A stretch of DNA of 64,000 nt from NCBI GenBank assembly GCA_036250195.1, contig JAVHZZ010000011.1:56704011-56768010 (forward strand), read 5' to 3'. Position 1 is the stretch's first letter, and every line of letters begins with the position of its first letter. Shown piece by piece: positions 50,269 through 62,000 of this stretch. A program made the translations under genes and the position numbers. The notes under the pieces are model-generated. The model saw nothing but the letters and a program-made list of their open reading frames with translations. It searched no databases and was not told where the DNA came from. This DNA is from Mixophyes australis (Eukaryota; Chordata; Amphibia; Anura; Limnodynastidae).

Positions 50269-52775
50269 TCTCTTAGAAACAATGATTTGCATCAATCCTT
50301 TTACATAATTCTTGTTTCTCATGACATTTCTAACATTGCCCACAATTATCAACTTTCTAAGTCTTTCTGAGCACGAGAAATCGCAAAACATAGTCATTTC
50401 TTCATTGCCGTACAAAAACAACGCTTTTTGGCATTCTTGTCTCACTTTCTCTTAGAAACTATGATTTACATCAATCCTATTACATAATTCTTGTTTCTCA
50501 TGACATTAATAACATTGCCCACAATTATCAACTTTCTAAGTCTTTCTGAGCACGAGAAATCGCAAAACATAGTCATTTCTTCATTGCCGTCCAAATACAA
50601 CGCTTTTTTGCATTCCTGTCTCACTTTCTCTTAGAAACAATGATTTACATCAATCCTGTTACATAATTCTTGTTTCTCATGACATTTCTAACATTGCCCA
50701 CAATTATCAACTTTCTAAGTCTTTCTGAGCAGGAGAAATCGCAAAACATAGTAATTTCTTCATTGCCGGACAAAAACAACGCTTTTTTGCATTCCTGTCT
50801 CACTTTCTCTTGTAAACAATGATTTACATCAATCCTTTTACATAATTCTTGTTTCTCATGACATTTCTAACATTGCCCACAATTATCAACTTTCTAAGTC
50901 TTTCTGAGCAGGAGAAATCGCAAAACATAGTCATTTCTTCATTGCCGTCCAAAAACAACGCTTTTTTGCATTTCTGTCTCACTTTCTCTTAGAAACAATG
51001 ATTTGCATCAATCCTTTTACATAATTCTTGTTTCTCATGACATTTCTAACATTGCCCACAATTATCAACTGTCTAAGTCTTTCTGAGCACGAGAAATCGC
51101 AAAACATAGTCATTTCTTCATTGCCGTACAAAAACAACGCTTTTTTGCATTCCTGTCTCACTTTCTCTTAGAAACTATGATTTACATCAATCCTATTACA
51201 TAATTCTTGTTTCTCATGACATTAATAACATTGCCCACAATTATCAACTTTCTAAGTCTTTCTGAGCAGGAGAAATCGCAAAACATAGTAATTTCTTCAT
51301 TGCCGGACAAAAACAACGCTTTTTTGCATTCCTGTCTCACTTTCTCTTGTAAACAATGATTTACATCAATCCTTTTACATAATTCTTGTTTCTCATGACA
51401 TTTCTAACATTGCCCACAATTATCAACTTTCTAAGTCTTTCTGAGCAGGAGAAATCGCAAAACATAGTCATTTCTTCATTGCCGTACAAAAACAACGTTT
51501 TTTTGCATTCCTGTCTCACTTTCTCTTAGAAACAATGATTTACATCAATCCTTTTACATAATTCTTGTTTCTCATGAAATTTTTTAACATTGCCCACAAT
51601 TATTAGCTTTCTAAGTCTTTCTGAGCAGGAGAAATCGCAAAACATAGTCATTTCTTCATTGCCGTACAAAAACAACGCTTTTTTGCAATACTGTCTCGCT
51701 TTCTCTTAGAAACAATGATTTACATCAATCCTTTTACATAATTCTTGTTTCTCATGACATTTCTAACATTGCCCACAATTATCAACTTTCTAAGTCTTTC
51801 TGAGCAGGAGAAATCGCAAAACATAGTCATTTCTTCATTGCCGTCCAAAAACAACGCTTTTTTGCATTTCTGTCTCACTTTCTCTTAGAAACAATGATTT
51901 GCATCAATCCTTTTACATAATTCTTGTTTCTCATGACATTTCTAACATTGCCCACAATTATCAACTGTCTAAGTCTTTCTGAGCACGAGAAATCGCAAAA
52001 CATAGTCATTTCTTCATTGCCGTACAAAAACAACGCTTTTTTGCATTCCTGTCTCACTTTCTCTTAGAAACTATGATTTACATCAATCCTATTACATAAT
52101 TCTTGTTTCTCATGACATTAATAACATTGCCCACAATTATCAACTTTCTAAGTCTTTCTGAGCACGAGAAATCGCAAAACATAGTCATTTCTTCATTGCC
52201 GTCCAAATACAACGCTTTTTTGCATTCCTGTCTCACTTTCTCTTAGAAACAATGATTTACATCAATCCTGTTACATAATTCTTGTTTCTCATGACATTTC
52301 TAACATTGCCCACAATTATCAACTTTCTAAGTCTTTCTGAGCAGGAGAAATCGCAAAACATAGTAATTTCTTCATTGCCGGACAAAAACAACGCTTTTTT
52401 GCATTCCTGTCTCACTTTCTCTTGTTAACAATGATTTACATCAATCCTTTTACATAATTCTTGTTTCTCATGACATTTCTAACATTGCCCACAATTGTCA
52501 ACTTGCTAAGTCTTTCTGAGCAGGAGAAATCGCAAAACATAGTCATTTCTTCATTGCCGTCCAAAAACAACGCTTTTTTGCATTCCTGTCTCACTTTCTC
52601 TTAGAAACAATGATTTACATCAATCCTTTTACATAATTCTTGTTTCTCATGACATTAATAACATTGCCCACAATTATGAACTTTCTAAGTCTTTCTGAGC
52701 AGGAGAAATCGCAAAACATAGTCATTTCTTCATTGCCGTACAAAAACAACGCTTTTTTGCATTTCTGTCTCACTT
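50269..52775 (+). repeat. 14-monomer HOR, copy 1 (2,507 bp)
   Basis: Fourteen monomers + 1 bp (one GAAATTTTTTAAC unit near 51,577). TTTGCATC units lie at relative 0, 716 and 1,612 bp. Private markers are CTTTTTGGCATT near 50,425, CCTGTTAC, CTTGTTAAC near 52,424 and CAATTGTCAAC near 52,495. All recur at +2,507 bp in the next block. Confidence 0.9.
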
Positions 52776-55282
52776 TCTCTTAGAAACAATGATTTGCATC
52801 AATCCTTTTACATAATTCTTGTTTCTCATGACATTTCTAACATTGCCCACAATTATCAACTTTCTAAGTCTTTCTGAGCACGAGAAATCGCAAAACATAG
52901 TCATTTCTTCATTGCCGTACAAAAACAACGCTTTTTGGCATTCTTGTCTCACTTTCTCTTAGAAACTATGATTTACATCAATCCTATTACATAATTCTTG
53001 TTTCTCATGACATTAATAACATTGCCCACAATTATCAACTTTCTAAGTCTTTCTGAGCACGAGAAATCGCAAAACATAGTCATTTCTTCATTGCCGTCCA
53101 AATACAACGCTTTTTTGCATTCCTGTCTCACTTTCTCTTAGAAACAATGATTTACATCAATCCTGTTACATAATTCTTGTTTCTCATGACATTTCTAACA
53201 TTGCCCACAATTATCAACTTTCTAAGTCTTTCTGAGCAGGAGAAATCGCAAAACATAGTAATTTCTTCATTGCCGGACAAAAACAACGCTTTTTTGCATT
53301 CCTGTCTCACTTTCTCTTGTAAACAATGATTTACATCAATCCTTTTACATAATTCTTGTTTCTCATGACATTTCTAACATTGCCCACAATTATCAACTTT
53401 CTAAGTCTTTCTGAGCAGGAGAAATCGCAAAACATAGTCATTTCTTCATTGCCGTCCAAAAACAACGCTTTTTTGCATTTCTGTCTCACTTTCTCTTAGA
53501 AACAATGATTTGCATCAATCCTTTTACATAATTCTTGTTTCTCATGACATTTCTAACATTGCCCACAATTATCAACTGTCTAAGTCTTTCTGAGCACGAG
53601 AAATCGCAAAACATAGTCATTTCTTCATTGCCGTACAAAAACAACGCTTTTTTGCATTCCTGTCTCACTTTCTCTTAGAAACTATGATTTACATCAATCC
53701 TATTACATAATTCTTGTTTCTCATGACATTAATAACATTGCCCACAATTATCAACTTTCTAAGTCTTTCTGAGCAGGAGAAATCGCAAAACATAGTAATT
53801 TCTTCATTGCCGGACAAAAACAACGCTTTTTTGCATTCCTGTCTCACTTTCTCTTGTAAACAATGATTTACATCAATCCTTTTACATAATTCTTGTTTCT
53901 CATGACATTTCTAACATTGCCCACAATTATCAACTTTCTAAGTCTTTCTGAGCAGGAGAAATCGCAAAACATAGTCATTTCTTCATTGCCGTACAAAAAC
54001 AACGTTTTTTTGCATTCCTGTCTCACTTTCTCTTAGAAACAATGATTTACATCAATCCTTTTACATAATTCTTGTTTCTCATGAAATTTTTTAACATTGC
54101 CCACAATTATTAGCTTTCTAAGTCTTTCTGAGCAGGAGAAATCGCAAAACATAGTCATTTCTTCATTGCCGTACAAAAACAACGCTTTTTTGCAATACTG
54201 TCTCGCTTTCTCTTAGAAACAATGATTTACATCAATCCTTTTACATAATTCTTGTTTCTCATGACATTTCTAACATTGCCCACAATTATCAACTTTCTAA
54301 GTCTTTCTGAGCAGGAGAAATCGCAAAACATAGTCATTTCTTCATTGCCGTCCAAAAACAACGCTTTTTTGCATTTCTGTCTCACTTTCTCTTAGAAACA
54401 ATGATTTGCATCAATCCTTTTACATAATTCTTGTTTCTCATGACATTTCTAACATTGCCCACAATTATCAACTGTCTAAGTCTTTCTGAGCACGAGAAAT
54501 CGCAAAACATAGTCATTTCTTCATTGCCGTACAAAAACAACGCTTTTTTGCATTCCTGTCTCACTTTCTCTTAGAAACTATGATTTACATCAATCCTATT
54601 ACATAATTCTTGTTTCTCATGACATTAATAACATTGCCCACAATTATCAACTTTCTAAGTCTTTCTGAGCACGAGAAATCGCAAAACATAGTCATTTCTT
54701 CATTGCCGTCCAAATACAACGCTTTTTTGCATTCCTGTCTCACTTTCTCTTAGAAACAATGATTTACATCAATCCTGTTACATAATTCTTGTTTCTCATG
54801 ACATTTCTAACATTGCCCACAATTATCAACTTTCTAAGTCTTTCTGAGCAGGAGAAATCGCAAAACATAGTAATTTCTTCATTGCCGGACAAAAACAACG
54901 CTTTTTTGCATTCCTGTCTCACTTTCTCTTGTTAACAATGATTTACATCAATCCTTTTACATAATTCTTGTTTCTCATGACATTTCTAACATTGCCCACA
55001 ATTGTCAACTTGCTAAGTCTTTCTGAGCAGGAGAAATCGCAAAACATAGTCATTTCTTCATTGCCGTCCAAAAACAACGCTTTTTTGCATTCCTGTCTCA
55101 CTTTCTCTTAGAAACAATGATTTACATCAATCCTTTTACATAATTCTTGTTTCTCATGACATTAATAACATTGCCCACAATTATGAACTTTCTAAGTCTT
55201 TCTGAGCAGGAGAAATCGCAAAACATAGTCATTTCTTCATTGCCGTACAAAAACAACGCTTTTTTGCATTCCTGTCTCACTT
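52776..55282 (+). repeat. 14-monomer HOR, copy 2 (2,507 bp)
   Basis: Tandem copy of 50,269-52,775 at a constant +2,507 bp; for example CTTTTTGGCATT near 52,932 and CTTGTTAAC near 54,931. The match ends near 52,763/55,270, where GCATTTCTG becomes GCATTCCTG. Its second part, about 53,405-55,564, also recurs at +6,448 bp (59,853-62,012), so this sequence is shared by three places in domain 3. Confidence 0.9.
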
Positions 55283-57073
55283 TCTCTTAGAAACAATGAT
55301 TTACATCAATCCTTTTACATAATTCTTGTTTCTCATGACATTTCTAACATTGCCCACACTTATCAACTTTCTAAGTCTTTCTGAGCAGGAGAAATCGCAA
55401 AATATAGTCATTTCTTCATTGCCGTCCAAAAACAACGCTTTTTTGCATTCCTGTCTCACTTTCTCTTAGAAACAATGATTTACATCAATCCTTTTACATA
55501 ATTCTTGTTTCTCATGACATTTCTAACATTGCCCACAATTATCAACTGTCTAAGTCTTTCTGAGCAGGAGAAATCGCAAAACATAGTAATTTCTTCATTG
55601 CCGGACAAAAACAACGCTTTTTTGCATTCCTGTCTCACTTTCTCTTGTAAACAATGATTTACATCAATCCTTTTACATAATTCTTGTTTCTCATGACATT
55701 TCTAACATTGCCCACAATTATCAACTTTCTAAGTCTTTCTGAGCAGGAGAAATCGCAAAACATAGTCATTTCTTCATTGCCGTACAAAAACAACGTTTTT
55801 TTGCATTCCTGTCTCACTTTCTCTTAGAAACAATGATTTACATCAATCCTTTTACATAATTCTTGTTTCTCATGAAATTTTTTAACATTGCCCACAATTA
55901 TTAGCTTTCTAAGTCTTTCTGAGCAGGAGAAATCGCAAAACATAGTCATTTCTTCATTGCCGTCCAAAAACAACGCTTTTTTGCATTTCTGTCTCACTTT
56001 CTCTTAGAAACAATGATTTGCATCAATCCTTTTACATAATTCTTGTTTCTCATGACATTTCTAACATTGCCCACAATTATCAACTGTCTAAGTCTTTCTG
56101 AGCACGAGAAATCGCAAAACATAGTCATTTCTTCATTGCCGTACAAAAACAACGCTTTTTTGCATTCCTGTCTCACTTTCTCTTAGAAACTATGATTTAC
56201 ATCAATCCTATTACATAATTCTTGTTTCTCATGACATTAATAACATTGCCCACAATTATCAACTTTCTAAGTCTTTCTGAGCAGGAGAAATCGCAAAACA
56301 TAGTAATTTCTTCATTGCCGGACAAAAACAACGCTTTTTTGCATTCCTGTCTCACTTTCTCTTGTAAACAATGATTTACATCAATCCTTTTACATAATTC
56401 TTGTTTCTCATGACATTTCTAACATTGCCCACAATTATCAACTTTCTAAGTCTTTCTGAGCAGGAGAAATCGCAAAACATAGTCATTTCTTCATTGCCGT
56501 ACAAAAACAACGCTTTTTTGCAATACTGTCTCGCTTTCTCTTAGAAACAATGATTTACATCAATCCTTTTACATAATTCTTGTTTCTCATGACATTTCTA
56601 ACATTGCCCACAATTATCAACTTTCTAAGTCTTTCTGAGCAGGAGAAATCGCAAAACATAGTCATTTCTTCATTGCCGTCCAAAAACAACGCTTTTTTGC
56701 ATTTCTGTCTCACTTTCTCTTAGAAACAATGATTTGCATCAATCCTTTTACATAATTCTTGTTTCTCATGACATTTCTAACATTGCCCACAATTATCAAC
56801 TGTCTAAGTCTTTCTGAGCACGAGAAATCGCAAAACATAGTCATTTCTTCATTGCCGTACAAAAACAACGCTTTTTTGCATTCCTGTCTCACTTTCTCTT
56901 AGAAACTATGATTTACATCAATCCTATTACATAATTCTTGTTTCTCATGACATTAATAACATTGCCCACAATTATCAACTTTCTAAGTCTTTCTGAGCAC
57001 GAGAAATCGCAAAACATAGTCATTTCTTCATTGCCGTCCAAATACAACGCTTTTTTGCATTCCTGTCTCACTT
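55283..57073 (+). repeat. Ten-monomer mosaic block
   Basis: Ten monomers + 1 bp (GAAATTTTTTAAC near 55,875). It opens with CACACTTATC/AAAATATAG and CAACTGTC/GCCGGAC units, then TTTGCATC units near 56,000 and 56,716. From about 55,950 it matches 46,820 onward at +9,133 bp, for instance the TTTGCATC units at 46,867 and 56,000. The GCAATACTGTCTCGC unit that precedes them at 46.7 kb is missing here, marking a recombination join. Confidence 0.82.
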
Positions 57074-59043
57074 TCTCTTAGAAACAATGATTTACATCAA
57101 TCCTTTTACTTAATTCTTGTTTCTCATGACATTTCTAACATTGCCCACAATTATCAACTTTCTAAGTCTTTCTGAGCAGGAGAAATCGCAAAACATAGTC
57201 ATTTCTTCATTCCCGTACAAAAACAACGCTTTTTTGCATTCTTGTCTCACTTTCTCTTAGAAACAATGATTTACATCAATCCTTTTACATAATTCTTGTT
57301 TCTCATGACATTAATAACATTGCCCACAATTATGAACTTTCTAAGTCTTTCTGAGCAGGAGAAATCGCAAAACATAGTCATTTCTTCATTGCCGGACAAA
57401 AACAACGCTTTTTTGCATTCCTGTCTCACTTTCTCTTAGAAACAATGATTTACATCAATCCTTTTACATAATTCTTGTTTCTCATGACATTTCTAACATT
57501 GCCCACACTTATCAACTTTCTAAGTCTTTCTGAGCACGAGAAATCGCAAAATATAGTCATTTCTTCATTGCCGTCCAAAAACAACGCTTTTTTGCATTTC
57601 TGTCTCATTTTCTCTTAGAAACAATGATTTACATGAATCCTTTTACATAATTCTTGTTTCTCATGACATTTCTAACATTGCCCACAATTATCAACTTGCT
57701 AAGTCTTTCTGAGCAGGAGAAATCGCAAAACATAGTCATTTCTTCATTGTCGTCCAAAAACAACGCTTTTTTGCATTCCTGTCTCACTTTCTCTTAGAAA
57801 CAATGATTTACATCAATCCTTTTACATAATTCTTGTTTCTCATGACATTTCTAACATTGCCCACAATTATCAACCTTCTAAGTCTTTCTGAGCAGGAGAA
57901 ATTGCAAAACATAGTCATTTCTTCATTGCCGTCAAAAAACAACGCTTTTTTGCTTTTCTGTCTCACTTTCTCTTAGAAACAATGATTTACATCAATCCTT
58001 TTACTTAATTCTTGTTTCTCATGACATTTCTAACATTGCCCACAATTATCAACTTGCTAAGTCTTTCTGAGCAGGAGAAATCGCAAAACATAGTCATTTC
58101 TTCATTGCCGTCCAAAAACAACGCTTTTTTGCATTCCTGTCTCACTTTCTCTTAGAAACAATGATTTACATCAATCCTTTTACATAATTCTTGTTTCTCA
58201 TGACATTTCTAACATTGCCCACAATTATCAACTTTCTAAGTCTTTCTGAGCAGGAGAAATTGCAAAACATAGTCATTTCTTCATTCCCGTACAAAAACAA
58301 CGCTTTTTTGCATTCCTGTCTCACTTTCTCTTAGAAACAATGATTTACATCAATCCTTTTACATAATTCTTGTTTCTCATGACATTTCTAACATTGCCCA
58401 CAATTATCAACTTTCTAAGTCTTTCTGAGCACGAGAAATCGCAAAACATAGTCATTTCTTCATTTTAGTCCAAAAACAACGTTTTTTTGCATTCCTGTCT
58501 CACTTTCTCTTAGAAACAATGATTTACATCAATCCTTTTACATAATTCTTGTTTCTCATGAAATTTTTTAACATTGCCCACAATTATCAGCTTTCTAAGT
58601 CTTTCTGAGCAGGAGAAATCGCAAAACATAGTCATTTCTTCATTGCCGTACAAAAACAACGCTTTTTTGCAATACTGTCTCGCTTTCTCTTAGAAACAAT
58701 GATTTACATCAATCCTTTTACATAATTCTTGTTTCTCATGACATTTCTAACATTGCCCACAATTATCAACTTTCTAAGTCTTTCTGAGCAGGAGAAACCG
58801 CAAAACATAGTCATTTCTTCATTGCCGTCCAAAAACAACGCTTTTTTGCATTCCTTTCTCACTTTCTCTTGTAAACAATGATTTACATCAATCCTTTTAC
58901 ATAATTCTTGTTTCTCATGACATTTCTAACATTGCCCACAATTATCAACTTTCTAAGTCTTTCTGAGCAGGAGAAATCGCAAAACATAGTCATTTCTTCA
59001 TTGCCGTCCAAAAACAACGCTTTTTTGCAATACTGTCTCACTT
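57074..59043 (+). repeat. Domain 3, copy 3 of the 25-mer start (11 monomers)
   Basis: Eleven monomers + 1 bp matching 47,941-49,910 at +9,133 bp: CATTGTCGTCC at 48,617 and 57,750, GCAATAC at 49,894 and 59,027, and CATTTTAGTCC with AACGTTTTTTT and GAAATTTTTTAAC in order. The match breaks near 59,074, where CCTGTTAC replaces the CCTTTTAC/ATTTTTGATTC unit. With the preceding block, the +9,133 match covers about 3.1 kb. Confidence 0.86.
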
Positions 59044-62000
59044 TCTCTTAGAAACAATGATTTACATCAATCCTGTTACATAATTCTTGTTTCTCATGAC
59101 ATTTCTAACATTGCCCACAATTATCAACTTTCTAAGTCTTTCTGAGCAGGAGAAATCGCAAAACATAGTAATTTCTTCATTGCCGGACAAAAACAACGCT
59201 TTTTTGCATTCCTGTCTCACTTTCTCTTGTTAACAATGATTTACATCAATCCTTTTACATAATTCTTGTTTCTCATGACATTTCTAACATTGCCCACAAT
59301 TGTCAACTTGCTAAGTCTTTCTGAGCAGGAGAAATCGCAAAACATAGTCATTTCTTCATTGCCGTCCAAAAACAACGCTTTTTTGCATTCCTGTCTCACT
59401 TTCTCTTAGAAACAATGATTTACATCAATCCTTTTACATAATTCTTGTTTCTCATGACATTAATAACATTGCCCACAATTATGAACTTTCTAAGTCTTTC
59501 TGAGCAGGAGAAATCGCAAAACATAGTCATTTCTTCATTGCCGTACAAAAACAACGCTTTTTTGCATTTCTGTCTCACTTTCTCTTAGAAACAATGATTT
59601 GCATCAATCCTTTTACATAATTCTTGTTTCTCATGACATTTCTAACATTGCCCACAATTATTAGCTTTCTAAGTCTTTCTGAGCAGGAGAAATCGCAAAA
59701 CATAGTCATTTCTTCATTGCCGTACAAAAACAACGTTTTTTTGCATTCCTGTCTCACTTTCTCTTAGAAACAATGATTTACATCAATCCTTTTACATAAT
59801 TCTTGTTTCTCATGAAATTTTTTAACATTGCCCACAATTATTAGCTTTCTAAGTCTTTCTGAGCAGGAGAAATCGCAAAACATAGTCATTTCTTCATTGC
59901 CGTCCAAAAACAACGCTTTTTTGCATTTCTGTCTCACTTTCTCTTAGAAACAATGATTTGCATCAATCCTTTTACATAATTCTTGTTTCTCATGACATTT
60001 CTAACATTGCCCACAATTATCAACTGTCTAAGTCTTTCTGAGCACGAGAAATCGCAAAACATAGTCATTTCTTCATTGCCGTACAAAAACAACGCTTTTT
60101 TGCATTCCTGTCTCACTTTCTCTTAGAAACTATGATTTACATCAATCCTATTACATAATTCTTGTTTCTCATGACATTAATAACATTGCCCACAATTATC
60201 AACTTTCTAAGTCTTTCTGAGCAGGAGAAATCGCAAAACATAGTAATTTCTTCATTGCCGGACAAAAACAACGCTTTTTTGCATTCCTGTCTCACTTTCT
60301 CTTGTAAACAATGATTTACATCAATCCTTTTACATAATTCTTGTTTCTCATGACATTTCTAACATTGCCCACAATTATCAACTTTCTAAGTCTTTCTGAG
60401 CAGGAGAAATCGCAAAACATAGTCATTTCTTCATTGCCGTACAAAAACAACGTTTTTTTGCATTCCTGTCTCACTTTCTCTTAGAAACAATGATTTACAT
60501 CAATCCTTTTACATAATTCTTGTTTCTCATGAAATTTTTTAACATTGCCCACAATTATTAGCTTTCTAAGTCTTTCTGAGCAGGAGAAATCGCAAAACAT
60601 AGTCATTTCTTCATTGCCGTACAAAAACAACGCTTTTTTGCAATACTGTCTCGCTTTCTCTTAGAAACAATGATTTACATCAATCCTTTTACATAATTCT
60701 TGTTTCTCATGACATTTCTAACATTGCCCACAATTATCAACTTTCTAAGTCTTTCTGAGCAGGAGAAATCGCAAAACATAGTCATTTCTTCATTGCCGTC
60801 CAAAAACAACGCTTTTTTGCATTTCTGTCTCACTTTCTCTTAGAAACAATGATTTGCATCAATCCTTTTACATAATTCTTGTTTCTCATGACATTTCTAA
60901 CATTGCCCACAATTATCAACTGTCTAAGTCTTTCTGAGCACGAGAAATCGCAAAACATAGTCATTTCTTCATTGCCGTACAAAAACAACGCTTTTTTGCA
61001 TTCCTGTCTCACTTTCTCTTAGAAACTATGATTTACATCAATCCTATTACATAATTCTTGTTTCTCATGACATTAATAACATTGCCCACAATTATCAACT
61101 TTCTAAGTCTTTCTGAGCACGAGAAATCGCAAAACATAGTCATTTCTTCATTGCCGTCCAAATACAACGCTTTTTTGCATTCCTGTCTCACTTTCTCTTA
61201 GAAACAATGATTTACATCAATCCTGTTACATAATTCTTGTTTCTCATGACATTTCTAACATTGCCCACAATTATCAACTTTCTAAGTCTTTCTGAGCAGG
61301 AGAAATCGCAAAACATAGTAATTTCTTCATTGCCGGACAAAAACAACGCTTTTTTGCATTCCTGTCTCACTTTCTCTTGTTAACAATGATTTACATCAAT
61401 CCTTTTACATAATTCTTGTTTCTCATGACATTTCTAACATTGCCCACAATTGTCAACTTGCTAAGTCTTTCTGAGCAGGAGAAATCGCAAAACATAGTCA
61501 TTTCTTCATTGCCGTCCAAAAACAACGCTTTTTTGCATTCCTGTCTCACTTTCTCTTAGAAACAATGATTTACATCAATCCTTTTACATAATTCTTGTTT
61601 CTCATGACATTAATAACATTGCCCACAATTATGAACTTTCTAAGTCTTTCTGAGCAGGAGAAATCGCAAAACATAGTCATTTCTTCATTGCCGTACAAAA
61701 ACAACGCTTTTTTGCATTCCTGTCTCACTTTCTCTTAGAAACAATGATTTACATCAATCCTTTTACATAATTCTTGTTTCTCATGACATTTCTAACATTG
61801 CCCACACTTATCAACTTTCTAAGTCTTTCTGAGCAGGAGAAATCGCAAAATATAGTCATTTCTTCATTGCCGTCCAAAAACAACGCTTTTTTGCATTCCT
61901 GTCTCACTTTCTCTTAGAAACAATGATTTACATCAATCCTTTTACATAATTCTTGTTTCTCATGACATTTCTAACATTGCCCACAATTATCAACTGTCTA

